Assembly: GCA_027420455.1 (NCBI GenBank)
Contig: DAIBJA010000043.1
Location: 1-32,400 of the forward strand
Direction of reading: 5' to 3'
DNA length: 32,400 nucleotides
Source of the DNA: Clostridia bacterium
Lineage (GTDB): Bacteria > Bacillota > Sulfobacillia > JAJZYS01 > JAJYTV01
Positions within the stretch are counted from its first letter, which is position 1. Every line of letters begins with the position of its first letter. A program made the translations under genes and the position numbers. The notes under the pieces were generated by a model. It saw only the letters and a list, made by a program, of their open reading frames with translations, searched no databases and was not told where the DNA came from. Positions 6,430 to 14,312 of the stretch are shown in pieces.

Positions 6430-8613
6430 ATGGAGTCCCAGACGCGGCCGCAAGGACGGACGCATCGCTGGTTCGGGTGGGTGGCGGGGCGGCGGGCGCG
6501 CTACGTCTCGCTGCTGGTCTGGGTGGTGCTCGCCGCGGCGCTCTCGCTGGCGCTGCCTTCCGCGACAGGGCAGGAAGCGCAGAGCCCGCAGGACCTGGCG
6601 TCCACGGCGCAGTCCGTCGTGGCCGCCAAGCTGCAGACCCAGGCGTTCGGCCTGAAGAACGAGACACCCGGCGTCCTGGTCTTCTACCGCAAGGGCGGCC
6701 TGACGGCCCAAAACCTTCGAAGCATCTCAGGCTACCTCACCCGACTCGCAGGGCACCCGGTCCAGGGAGAGATCGGCAAGCCCCCGCTCGCCGGGCTTGG
6801 GGCCGCCGCGCTCAAGGGTGCGGTGGCGCACGGGAGCACGCTCGCAGTCCCGCTCTTCTTCCGCAGCACGGGCGACGCAACGAAGCTCGCCCAGCGCGGC
6901 GCCTCCCTCGAACGGAGCCTGCGGCAGGGCTTCGCCGCCGATCTCCTGACGCGACCGGCCTCCAGCGGCCGACTGGTGGCCCGCCTGACCGGCGCCGAGG
7001 GCATCGCCGGCGACGCGGCGGGCCTCTTCAAGAACGCCGACGTGACGCTGCTCGCGGCCACCACCGTCTTGATCCTGGTCCTGCTGGTGCTGATCTACCG
7101 GTCGCCAATCCTGCCGTTCATCCCCCTCGTCGGTGTCGGCTTCGCCTACATGGTCACCCAGGCGGTGCTCGGTGCCCTCGCGAAGGCGCATTGGATCGTG
7201 ATCGACGCCGAGACCGTCTCGATCATGACGGTGCTGATGTTCGGCGCCGGCACCGATTACGCGCTTCTCGTCGTCGCCCGCTATCGCGAGCGGCTCGCAG
7301 AGGAGCAGGACCACCTGCGGGCCCTGCGCGAGGCGATGGGCGGCGCGGCGGGAGCGGTGGCGATGAGCGCCGGCACCGTCATGGCCGCCCTCCTCGTGCT
7401 GCTTCTGAGCCGCTACGGCCCCGAGCACCGTTTCGCCATCCCGTTCGCCCTGGGCGTGGGCCTGACGGCCGTCGCGTCGCTCACGCTCGTGCCGGCGCTC
7501 CTCGCCGTACTCGGCAGGACAGCCTTCTATCCCTTCGTGCCGCGGCCGGGCAAGTCCGCCGCCCGGCGGGAGGGTGCCGTAGCCGGGGCTGTCGCAAGGC
7601 GGCCATGGCTCGTCGCGAGCCTCGCGACGCTGCTGCTCCTTGGCCTCGCGGCCTTCTCACCCGGCGTGCGCACCTCCTACGATCTCCTCTCGGCCCTGCC
7701 GGCGACCTCGCAGGCCCGCCAGGGCGCCGGCCTGCTCGGATCGGCCTACGGCTCCGGCTCCCTCAGCCCCGTCACGCTGCTCGTCGCAGGCCCTGGTGCA
7801 AACCAAAGCCTCGACGCGGCGCTCGCCCAAACCCCGGGCGTCCGCTCCGTCGCTCCCCCGACCTATGGCAGGGCCCAGGGTAGGCGGGTCGCCGCCTACC
7901 AGGTGACGCTCAGGGCGAATCCCTTCTCGAACGCGGCGATGGCGGTACTGCCCAGGCTCGAGGCGAGCGCCAGGTCCGCGCTCGGCAACTCGCCCGGGAG
8001 CCGCGTCTACGTGAGCGGCCCGACCGCGCAGAACCGCGACGCGGCAGCGGCCGTCGCCAGGGACACATGGGTCGTGATCCCGATCGTGCTCGCCCTGATC
8101 GCCCTGCTGCTGCTCGCCTATCTGCGCTCGGTCGTCGCCGCGCTCTACCTGATCGCCACCGTCCTGCTGTCGTTCTTCGCGGCGGTGGGGCTCGGCTGGA
8201 TCGTCCTGCACGACGTTCTCGGCATCCAGGGTCTCGCCGGCGGCGTCGTGCTCTACGCCTTCGTGTTCCTCGTGGCGCTCGGGGAGGATTACAACATCTT
8301 CATGGTCTCCCGCATCTGGCAGGAGCGGCGCCTGACCGCCATGCCACAGGCGGTGCGCCGCGGCATGACGGCCACCGGCGGCGTCATCACGGCGGCCGGC
8401 CTGATCCTGGCCGGCACCTTCCTCGTCCTGACCGCCCTGCCGCTCCAGATCCTGCTCGAGTTCGGCGTGATGGCGGCGCTGGGGGTCCTGCTCGACACGT
8501 TCATCGTGCGTTCGGCGCTCGTGCCAGCGCTCACGGCCATCCTGGGAGACCGGGCCTTCTGGCCGTCGCGCCCGTTCCGACCGTCGGGCGGCTCAGGCGG
8601 CACGGCGGTCTGA
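6430..8613 (+). CDS. MMPL-family (RND superfamily) membrane exporter
   Basis: A 727-residue polytopic transporter with two homologous halves, each with one N-terminal membrane helix, a large extracellular loop and a five-helix bundle. Helix 1 begins near residue 23 (YVSLLVWVVLAAALSLAL). The proton-relay Asp-Tyr pairs typical of MmpL proteins are present in both halves: GAGTDY (D276-Y277) and LGEDY (D620-Y621). Family members export lipids, siderophores or drugs using the proton gradient; the substrate is not deducible. The ATG at 6430 has only a weak GGGCGGG upstream. Without that start the frame extends back through the LysR gene, which is not credible. It is expressed from the operator-covered promoter just upstream and meets the DUF5654 gene tail to tail 5 bases away. 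Confidence 0.92.
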   Translation: MESQTRPQGRTHRWFGWVAGRRARYVSLLVWVVLAAALSLALPSATGQEAQSPQDLASTAQSVVAAKLQTQAFGLKNETPGVLVFYRKGGLTAQNLRSISGYLTRLAGHPVQGEIGKPPLAGLGAAALKGAVAHGSTLAVPLFFRSTGDATKLAQRGASLERSLRQGFAADLLTRPASSGRLVARLTGAEGIAGDAAGLFKNADVTLLAATTVLILVLLVLIYRSPILPFIPLVGVGFAYMVTQAVLGALAKAHWIVIDAETVSIMTVLMFGAGTDYALLVVARYRERLAEEQDHLRALREAMGGAAGAVAMSAGTVMAALLVLLLSRYGPEHRFAIPFALGVGLTAVASLTLVPALLAVLGRTAFYPFVPRPGKSAARREGAVAGAVARRPWLVASLATLLLLGLAAFSPGVRTSYDLLSALPATSQARQGAGLLGSAYGSGSLSPVTLLVAGPGANQSLDAALAQTPGVRSVAPPTYGRAQGRRVAAYQVTLRANPFSNAAMAVLPRLEASARSALGNSPGSRVYVSGPTAQNRDAAAAVARDTWVVIPIVLALIALLLLAYLRSVVAALYLIATVLLSFFAAVGLGWIVLHDVLGIQGLAGGVVLYAFVFLVALGEDYNIFMVSRIWQERRLTAMPQAVRRGMTATGGVITAAGLILAGTFLVLTALPLQILLEFGVMAALGVLLDTFIVRSALVPALTAILGDRAFWPSRPFRPSGGSGGTAV

Positions 8614-8618
8614 GGCCG

Positions 8619-8855
8619 CTACTTCTTCTCGTCGTCGAGCCCGACCTTCGCCGCCGCGCGGGCAAGCGTCATGCCAACGAAGACCGCGAGCGCCGTCACC
8701 ACGAGAGCGTAGAGAAAAAGCATCGCGAGTCCGGATCCCGTCGGCAGATACGTGTGCACGAGCGTTGTGATCGCGGTGTTCCAGGCGAGGGCCGCGATGA
8801 GTCCGAACGCCGTCGTCACCAGGGTCTGCGTCTGCTTGAGAAACGCCCGATGCAT
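8619..8855 (-). CDS. DUF5654-family small membrane protein, 78 aa
   Basis: A 78-residue protein with two membrane helices: about 15-35 (TAFGLIAALAWNTAITTLV) and about 42-65 (LAMLFLYALVVTALAVFVG). The AFGLIAALAWN block is what I remember of DUF5654, a family of unknown function in bacteria and archaea. A perfect AGAGGAGG (8870-8863) stands 7 bases before the ATG. A 9-bp inverted repeat (8879-8887 with 8900-8908) lies in its leader and could fold into a strong stem. The charged tail ends in DDEKK. It converges with the MMPL gene and has no operon partner. Confidence 0.8.
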   Translation of the reverse strand: MHRAFLKQTQTLVTTAFGLIAALAWNTAITTLVHTYLPTGSGLAMLFLYALVVTALAVFVGMTLARAAAKVGLDDEKK

Positions 8856-8965
8856 GGCGCCACCTCCTCTGTTCCCGGCCGCCGCGGGCCCGACCCGGGC
8901 CGCGGCGGATCCCGCCGATGACGGTTCTCCCGCCCGTTCCCGAGACCCTGCCGCGCGCAGACAGC

Positions 8966-8994
8966 AAAACCGGCCAGCCCATGCGGCTGGCCGG
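8966..8994 (-). terminator. Rho-independent terminator of the EAL-GAF gene
   Basis: On the minus strand the 10-bp stem CCGGCCAGCC / GGCTGGCCGG with a 5-base loop (8994-8970) is followed directly by TTTT (8969-8966). It lies 18 bases beyond the stop of the minus-strand EAL gene (9013), where a terminator is expected. Confidence 0.85.
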
Positions 8995-9012
8995 CGTGGT
9001 CCGTTCCATGCG

Positions 9013-10794
9013 CTATCCTCCGGTCACCTGGGACCGCCCGATGTACACGCCCAGGAGCCTCGCGACCTCCTCGAGAAACCGCAGCTGCTCCTCCGTGAAG
9101 GCCGCCACCGTGCTGTGGTAGGCCTTGAGGATGCCAACCACCCGCCCCTCGTACATCATCGGGATCGCGGCCGCCGAGATGATCGCCATCTGCAGGAGCC
9201 CCTCGAGTTGCGGCCGCAAAGACTCGTCGAGCCGGATGTCGTCGACCACGACGCGGCGCGCCTCGCGCAGCGACACCCCTGGGGGCATCCTGCCCATCTC
9301 GCTCTCGGGATCCAGCCACTCCTGGAGGCTCGTCTCCTGCACGTCGCCGCCATCGCTCAGGATGTCGAAGCTGTCGCCGCGAACGATGCCGAGCCAGCAG
9401 TCGTGGGACCCGGTCGCGCGCTCCACGTCGCGGATGACGCGCGCGAGGAAGACCGAGGGGTCGCCGGGGTGCGTCACCGAGAAGCGCAGCAGGTCGATCG
9501 CCTCGCTGCGGCTGGGCAGGAGCCCGCCGCGGTTCGCGGCGAGGATGAGCCCCGCCTCGTCGGCAAGGCCCGTGACGAGGTCGGCGAGATCGCCGCGGAT
9601 GCGGTTCTCCTCGAGGAACTTGACCGTAAGGAAGCCCCAACCGACGCCGTCCACCACCACCGGCGCCCCGAAGACCGAGCCGTACGCCGCCGCGGGACCG
9701 TCGTCGACGCGCGTCTGGCGCACCATGGGGCGCTCGGCGTTGAACGCCTGCGCCATGGGATCGGCCGAGGAAAGCGGAATGGCGAGCGGGTCGTCGGGCA
9801 CACCCGACATCGCCACGGGCACCAGGCTCTGGCTCTCGAGCCTGCGCAGCACCACGAGGTCCGCACCCGTCGCGTCCCGAGCGGCGTGGACGACAGCCTC
9901 GAAGAGCCCGGGGGCGTCGCCAAGACCCCTCGCCGCCATGCGCACGAGGCGCATCGCCGCGCCCAGCGCCGCGCTGGGGTCGGCCGCGGGGGTCGCGCCG
10001 GACGGCGTCGGGAAGGCTTCCTTGGCAGCGAGAAAGCCGTGTGCGGGCTTCGCGAGCAGGAAGCCCTGCACGTAGCCCACACCGAGTTCGCCGAGGGTAT
10101 GCAGTTCCGCCGCCGTCTCCACGCCTTCCGCGATCACGGCGATGCCGGCGCGGCGCGCGAACGACACGAGGGCCTCCACCAGCTGGGCCTTGGCGCTGTC
10201 GCGGTCCACCCCGCGCACGAGCTCCATGTCCACCTTGGCGAAGTCCGGGCGGAGGGCGACGAGCCGGTTGAGGCCTGAGTAGCCCGCCCCACAATCGTCC
10301 ATCGCGACGAGCAGGCCGCGCCAGCGCAGGATGTCGAGCGAAAGGGTGAAGGCCTGCCAGCGCACGTCCGAGATGTTGGACCGCTCGGTCACCTCAAGCA
10401 CCACGGTGCAAGGGAGCTCCGCCAGCGGATAGAGCACCTCGGGGCGATCGAGCACGGTCGCCGGCGAAACGTTGACGAAGAGCATCACGCCCGACGGCAG
10501 GTCGGCGACGGTGGCCATGATCGTCGTGACAACCATCGCGTCCAGTTCCGCTTCGGCCCCGGGCCCCGCGGCGCGCGCGCAGTCGACGAGCTCGAGAATC
10601 GCCATTTCGTATCCGTCCGCGTAGCTGGGACGGCTGAGCGCCTCGTACGCCGCCACGCGGCCATGGACAAGCGAGACGATGGGCTGGAACACAGCCTTCA
10701 GCGTCAGCTTGTCCCGGACCTTCGGCCAGATGGGAGCATCCATTTGCGGGAGTACGGCCGTCGCCCCCGTTCGCGGACAGTCGGGCGCCTTCAT
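9013..10794 (-). CDS. EAL-domain cyclic-di-GMP phosphodiesterase with two C-terminal GAF domains
   Basis: A 593-residue cytosolic signalling enzyme. The EAL domain (about 28-255) keeps the expected catalytic set: E51-A-L, N108 in NVSP, E134 in EVTER, D166-D167, K187 in KVD, E223 in AEGVE and Q243. The usual DDFG motif reads DDCG. All metal and general-base positions appear intact, so it should hydrolyse c-di-GMP to pGpG. Two GAF-like sensor domains follow (about 280-420 and 430-590), the second ending in FTEEQLRFLEEVARLLGVYIGR. There is no GGDEF domain and no membrane segment. Having EAL first and GAF after is less usual than sensor first. No clear ribosome binding site is visible, so Met18 is an alternative start. 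It is a single gene with its own terminator. Confidence 0.88.
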   Translation of the reverse strand: MKAPDCPRTGATAVLPQMDAPIWPKVRDKLTLKAVFQPIVSLVHGRVAAYEALSRPSYADGYEMAILELVDCARAAGPGAEAELDAMVVTTIMATVADLPSGVMLFVNVSPATVLDRPEVLYPLAELPCTVVLEVTERSNISDVRWQAFTLSLDILRWRGLLVAMDDCGAGYSGLNRLVALRPDFAKVDMELVRGVDRDSAKAQLVEALVSFARRAGIAVIAEGVETAAELHTLGELGVGYVQGFLLAKPAHGFLAAKEAFPTPSGATPAADPSAALGAAMRLVRMAARGLGDAPGLFEAVVHAARDATGADLVVLRRLESQSLVPVAMSGVPDDPLAIPLSSADPMAQAFNAERPMVRQTRVDDGPAAAYGSVFGAPVVVDGVGWGFLTVKFLEENRIRGDLADLVTGLADEAGLILAANRGGLLPSRSEAIDLLRFSVTHPGDPSVFLARVIRDVERATGSHDCWLGIVRGDSFDILSDGGDVQETSLQEWLDPESEMGRMPPGVSLREARRVVVDDIRLDESLRPQLEGLLQMAIISAAAIPMMYEGRVVGILKAYHSTVAAFTEEQLRFLEEVARLLGVYIGRSQVTGG

Positions 10795-10898
10795 GCGCGA
10801 AAGCAGTCGGGCTATGAAGATTCTCGTGCTTCATTCGACCAACTTGGCAAAGTACCTCTAAGCGTTCCAGCGCATAGCTGCGCATGGCGGACTCTGCC

Positions 10899-12092
10899 TC
10901 AGTCCGGCGCCCGGCGAACCTGCCGCAAGGCGAGCAGGAGGCGCAGAGCCATGCCCGCCAGAGCGGCGCCGAGGAGGCGGGGCGCGAGCGCCAGGCCTGA
11001 GAGCGAAAACACAATGGACAGAAGGTAGATCGTGAGGAGCGTGACACGTCCCTTGGGCGGCAGGATCTCCTGGAGCTTCGGCACGGGCCGTCCCGGCCGT
11101 CGCCGCCCGAGGTGCAGCTCGAACACGATGAAGGGAAGGATGCGCTCGAGATAGCCGAGCACGGCCAGAGCGACGCCGCCGAAGGCGGCGCCGAGCGCGT
11201 CCGCGGCAAGGCCCCGAGCGAGCAGGACCGCCGCCGCCAGGAGCAGGACGGCCGCGGCCAGGTGCGCGATGCCGGTGTACGGCGGCAGCTTCCCGCTGGG
11301 GCCGCGCGCGAGCGACCACGCCGTCAGGGTCAGGTGATAGAGGGCGGCCAGAGCGAGCAGCCAGGCGGCGGCGCTCCCCCAGAGTCCCCAGAGCCAGGCC
11401 GCGCCCAGGCCCGCGACGGTGAAGAGCAGGATCCCCGCGCGAGCGGCCCTGGCCGGCAGCTGCCGGGCACGGCCGAACATGGGCAGGAGCTGCCAGGAGA
11501 CGCCGGAGAGCAGCGCGCCGAAGCCGACGCCGAACGCGAGGCCCAGATGCCAGGGCAGCGCTGCGAGGAGCGACGGCCTGCCGAGAGCGAGGCCCGCCGC
11601 CATGAGCAGGCCCATCAGGGCGGTGCCCAGGAAGCCAAGGAGTCCAAGCATCAGGCCGAGATGCAGCGGCCGGGACGAGCGGCTCGTGGCGATGCGGGCG
11701 GCGGCGTGCGTCAGGATCGTCAGGAGGCCGCCCAGCACAAGGAGGCCGCCCAAGGCCAGCAGGGGCGGCCAGGCAAGCGCGAAGCCGGCGCTGAGGCAAA
11801 GGCCTCCCGCCGGCACGAGTAGCGTCACGATGGCAAGGAGCCGGGGCCGCGGGTGCCTCTCGCCGGTCGTCGCGGCGCTCAGCTGCACCGCGGCGGCCGT
11901 CGCCAGGGTGAGCAGTCCCGCGACGAGCGCCAGGTGCACGAGACTCAGGAGTTCCTCCCCGCGGGGCAGGCCAAGAACCAGCAGCCAGAGGCCCGCGAGG
12001 GCCAGCGCGCCCAAGCCCGCCGCCACCGGCCGGAGCACCGCCAGCGGCGGCGGCGCCGTGCGCGGCGTCACGATGACGGGATCGCCCTGCAT
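10899..12092 (-). CDS. Polytopic membrane protein, divergent heme-copper-oxidase-I / NnrS-like (second copy)
   Basis: A 397-residue integral membrane protein with about 11-12 helices, last gene of a three-gene operon; its ATG overlaps the previous stop (TGATG). It looks like a diverged relative of the preceding gene. LVHLALVAGLLTLATAAAV (H53) matches the first copy around H54, and LPWHLGLAFGVGFGALLSGVSWQLLPMF (split here: H182, then SWQLLPMF) matches H185 with SYKLIAMF. Other His residues are H129 and H144. The His pair after SYKLIAMF in the first copy is absent (FGRAR instead). His-bearing helices of this kind bind heme in subunit I-like and NnrS-like proteins, so heme or NO binding is plausible but unproven. 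A high-GC alternative frame over the same DNA is Arg/Pro-rich and not credible. Confidence 0.7.
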   Translation of the reverse strand: MQGDPVIVTPRTAPPPLAVLRPVAAGLGALALAGLWLLVLGLPRGEELLSLVHLALVAGLLTLATAAAVQLSAATTGERHPRPRLLAIVTLLVPAGGLCLSAGFALAWPPLLALGGLLVLGGLLTILTHAAARIATSRSSRPLHLGLMLGLLGFLGTALMGLLMAAGLALGRPSLLAALPWHLGLAFGVGFGALLSGVSWQLLPMFGRARQLPARAARAGILLFTVAGLGAAWLWGLWGSAAAWLLALAALYHLTLTAWSLARGPSGKLPPYTGIAHLAAAVLLLAAAVLLARGLAADALGAAFGGVALAVLGYLERILPFIVFELHLGRRRPGRPVPKLQEILPPKGRVTLLTIYLLSIVFSLSGLALAPRLLGAALAGMALRLLLALRQVRRAPD

Positions 12093-13351
12093 CAGGCCGC
12101 GGGCACCCGGCCGGCGTAGTGCCGGCCGAGGCGCCAGCCTGCCAGGCCGAACGCCAGAGCGGCCAGGAAGGCGAAGATCTCACCCGCCCGCAGGAGCGGC
12201 GCGTAGGGCAGCGCGAGCCCTGCGGTGCCGAGCGGCACGGCGAGGTAAAGGAGCCAGCCACCGTAACGCAGGTAGCCGGGACCCACCATTTCGGTGAGCT
12301 TCGGCGCCTTCTTGCCAGGTGGAAGCTCGGCGTAGCTGTGGAACCAGATCAGGAACGGCGCGACCTTGAACAGGAACCCCCAGAGGTTCGCGCCGGCGAA
12401 GCCGAAGACGAAGAGCCAGGCGTAGGCGTAGGGCGAGATCTGCAGCACGCCGAGCAGCTGAAGCGGCACCGCGATGAGCAGCACCCCCAGCACGACCCAA
12501 CTCAGGATGGCCTGCCGGATGCCGGGCTCGATCGCCCGCTGGCGCGCCGCGAGCAGGCGGCGCATGTCCAGGAGGAAGAGCGCATACGCCGCAAGGGCGG
12601 GCAAGGCGCCGATGGCCGCGAGGGCGTCGGTGCCCCAGAGCGCCATCGCCCCCGTCCAGAGCACCCCCAGACTCCAGAGCGCAAAGACGGCCCTTGGGTA
12701 TCGCTCGTGCGCGTGGGACAGCGTGAACATGGCGATCAATTTGTAGCTCACGGCGAGGATCGCGAGCGAGATCCAGCCGAAGCCGCCAAGATCGGCGTGC
12801 AGCGACAGGAACCGGATCAGCGAAACCTGCCAGAAGCCATAGCTCAGGTTGAGCGCCTCCGTGAGACCAAAGAGCACCGTCAGGACAAGGAAGCTCGCGG
12901 CGATCAGGGCACCGCCCGGCGTTGGGGACGGCACCGTGACGCCTTGCGCCGTGCGGGCCAGCAGAACATAGAACGTGAGGACACCGAGCACGACGAGGGT
13001 GCCGCCGACGGCCAGGAGCAGGTTTTCGCCAAGTCCGAAGCCGAGCAGCATCAGGAGGATGCCCGGAAGGGTGCCGAACGGTACGAGCAGGGCGTAGGGA
13101 CCCGCCGGCACCTTCGCGACGCCCGCGACGGGCACGATCATCAGCATGGCGCCCATCGTCGTGGCGGTCACCCAGCCGAGGGTGAAAAGGTGCGTCAGGA
13201 CAAGCGTCGAGGTCGAGCCCGGCAGGCCGTACACGGCCCAGCCGGGCTCAAGCAGGAGGGCGACGGCGAGGGCCAGGCTCGCCAAAAGGCCGTAGGCCAG
13301 ATGCGCGAGCGGCAGCCGCACGTTGGCGCCGCCAGGAGCCATCGGCAACAT
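12092..13351 (-). CDS. Polytopic membrane protein, heme-copper-oxidase-I / NnrS-like
   Basis: A 419-residue protein with about 12 membrane helices. Candidate heme ligands sit in helices: H17 (PLAHLAYGLL), H54 (LTHLFTLGWVTATTMGA), H185 (LSLHADLGGFGW), H213 and H215 (TLSHAHE), plus H338 (IWFHSYA). HLFTLGW...GAMLMIVPV and LHADLGGFGW...SYKLIAMF recall uncharacterised cytochrome-oxidase-subunit-I-like and NnrS proteins, which are linked to nitric oxide metabolism. It lacks an obvious full CuB ligand set, so I do not call it an oxidase or NO reductase. It is the middle gene of the operon: 3 bases after the DUF2249 stop and overlapping the next start. The inferred role is a heme protein in NO or redox stress, perhaps a sensor or electron sink. 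Confidence 0.72.
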   Translation of the reverse strand: MLPMAPGGANVRLPLAHLAYGLLASLALAVALLLEPGWAVYGLPGSTSTLVLTHLFTLGWVTATTMGAMLMIVPVAGVAKVPAGPYALLVPFGTLPGILLMLLGFGLGENLLLAVGGTLVVLGVLTFYVLLARTAQGVTVPSPTPGGALIAASFLVLTVLFGLTEALNLSYGFWQVSLIRFLSLHADLGGFGWISLAILAVSYKLIAMFTLSHAHERYPRAVFALWSLGVLWTGAMALWGTDALAAIGALPALAAYALFLLDMRRLLAARQRAIEPGIRQAILSWVVLGVLLIAVPLQLLGVLQISPYAYAWLFVFGFAGANLWGFLFKVAPFLIWFHSYAELPPGKKAPKLTEMVGPGYLRYGGWLLYLAVPLGTAGLALPYAPLLRAGEIFAFLAALAFGLAGWRLGRHYAGRVPAA

Positions 13352-13354
13352 GGC

Positions 13355-13591
13355 CTAGTGCGTGGCCCGTCCGATGCGCACGCGCCACACCTCAGGGCCC
13401 TCCTCGAGGTAGGTCCACTCGAACTCGCCCTGGTGCTCGGCGGAGAACTGGTAGTAGAGCGGCTTGGGGTCGTGGTCGTTCACGAGTACGAAGCCTTCGC
13501 CGGCCTTGAGCTGGTCGAACGTGTGAAAGATGGTGGTGTGGCGCTGGGCCGGCACCATCTGGCGTACATCAAGGATCTGATCCTGCGGCAT
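13355..13591 (-). CDS. DUF2249 domain protein (first copy)
   Basis: A 78-residue soluble protein starting ILDVRQMVPAQRH, the family-typical opening, with FDQLKAGEGFVLVNDHDPKPLYYQF in the core (HDPKPLYYQ is the hallmark) and a C-terminal beta region. AAGGAGG (13606-13600) 8 bases before the ATG at 13591 fixes the start; a longer frame to 13690 would add 33 unsupported residues. DUF2249 proteins are small TusA-like folds often found with hemerythrin, NnrS, NorB and Fnr-type regulators. This one heads the operon for the two His-rich membrane proteins and is divergent from a second DUF2249 gene. Confidence 0.85.
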   Translation of the reverse strand: MPQDQILDVRQMVPAQRHTTIFHTFDQLKAGEGFVLVNDHDPKPLYYQFSAEHQGEFEWTYLEEGPEVWRVRIGRATH

Positions 13592-13676
13592 TTTGGCTGC
13601 CTCCTTCGGCATTTCGATCGCCTCGAGCGTAGCCTGCCCCGACGCGGCTCGCTGTGACGGCTGCAAGGCCGGGAAG

Positions 13677-13690
13677 GTGTCGCAGGACAC
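13677..13690. promoter_or_regulatory. GTGTC-N4-GACAC palindrome between divergent DUF2249 operons
   Basis: A perfect 5+5 inverted repeat with 4-base spacing, the geometry used by Crp/Fnr-family dimers of the HcpR type. It lies in the 166-base divergent region. Its GTGTCGCAG arm (13677-13685) recurs inverted as CTGCGACAC at 13737-13745, just before the plus-strand ribosome binding site. A lone TGTGA half-site is at 13653-13657. The nearby Crp/Fnr gene product is the obvious candidate to bind here. This is inference from symmetry only. Confidence 0.4.
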
Positions 13691-13757
13691 ATCGGCCCAT
13701 CGCGGGTCGGACTAGTCTCGAAGAAGATTCCGAACACTGCGACACGGAGGTGCCGAT

Positions 13758-13991
13758 ATGGCAAATGAGCGCGTGCTCGACGTACGCGAGACGATCAAGG
13801 CCGGTGGCGAGCCATTCGACGACATCATGCAGGCCGTAAGGGAACTCGCGCCGGGCGAGGACCTCGTGCTGCTGGCCCCGTTCGACCCGGTGCCGCTCTA
13901 CGGCGTGCTTGGGGCGCAGGGATTCTCGCACGCCACCGAGGCTCTGCCGGGCGGCGACTTCCAGGTGCGCTTCTCGAGGCAGGACAGCTGA
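13758..13991 (+). CDS. DUF2249 domain protein (second copy)
   Basis: A 77-residue soluble protein with the DUF2249 pattern: VLDVRET at the N-terminus, ELAPGEDLVLLAPFDPVPLYGVL in the core, and a short C-terminal strand. The His of HDPxPLY is replaced by Phe (FDPVPLY), so the two copies differ at the conserved site. CGGAGGTG stands about 5 bases before the ATG. Its stop overlaps the next start by one base (TGATG), so it is co-expressed with the DUF59 gene. It may carry sulfur or bind a metal, as proposed for TusA-like folds, but the biochemical role of the family is not settled. Confidence 0.82.
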   Translation: MANERVLDVRETIKAGGEPFDDIMQAVRELAPGEDLVLLAPFDPVPLYGVLGAQGFSHATEALPGGDFQVRFSRQDS

Positions 13992-14302
13992 TGGCCGCCG
14001 CGGTGCCCACCCGCCAGGAGGTGCTTGAACTCCTGAACGAGGTGATGGACCCCGAACTCGGCGTCGACATCGTCTCGCTCGGCCTGATTTACAAGCTCGA
14101 CGTGACAGACGATAGCGTGGTCGACATCACGATGACGCTCACGACACCCGGGTGTCCCTTGCACGCCATCATCGGGCGCTCGATCGAGCGGGCGCTCGGC
14201 CCGCTCGGCGTGAACGACGTCAAGGTGCAACTCGTCTTCTCGCCGCCCTGGGACCCGCGCATGATGAACGACAAGGCGCGCGAGGAGCTCGGCATGTACT
14301 AG
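13991..14302 (+). CDS. DUF59/MIP18-family iron-sulfur cluster assembly protein (SufT/PaaD-like)
   Basis: A 103-residue protein with the DUF59 signature: VLELLNEVMDPELGVDIVSLGLIYKL, then MTLTTPGCPL with the conserved Cys at the expected place, and PPWDPRMM near the end. The family (SufT, PaaD, MIP18) helps load or mature iron-sulfur clusters on target proteins. Here it is translationally coupled to a DUF2249 gene and sits beside heme-protein-like and Crp/Fnr genes. This suggests repair or maturation of metal centres damaged by NO or oxygen, which is an inference. It ends 10 bases before the convergent Crp/Fnr stop. Confidence 0.88.
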   Translation: MAAAVPTRQEVLELLNEVMDPELGVDIVSLGLIYKLDVTDDSVVDITMTLTTPGCPLHAIIGRSIERALGPLGVNDVKVQLVFSPPWDPRMMNDKAREELGMY

Positions 14303-14312
14303 GGCTCTGCCC

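Noticed and set aside
8752-10278. A 508-codon plus-strand ORF opposite the EAL-GAF gene
   Set aside because: Composition (His/Arg/Ala runs) is that of an antisense shadow; the minus-strand EAL catalytic motifs are unambiguous.
12119-13657. A 512-codon plus-strand ORF over the two membrane protein genes
   Set aside because: Its product is Arg/Gln/Glu/Gly-rich low-complexity sequence, as expected antisense to GC-rich membrane genes; the minus strand has ribosome binding sites, coupled starts and clear helices.
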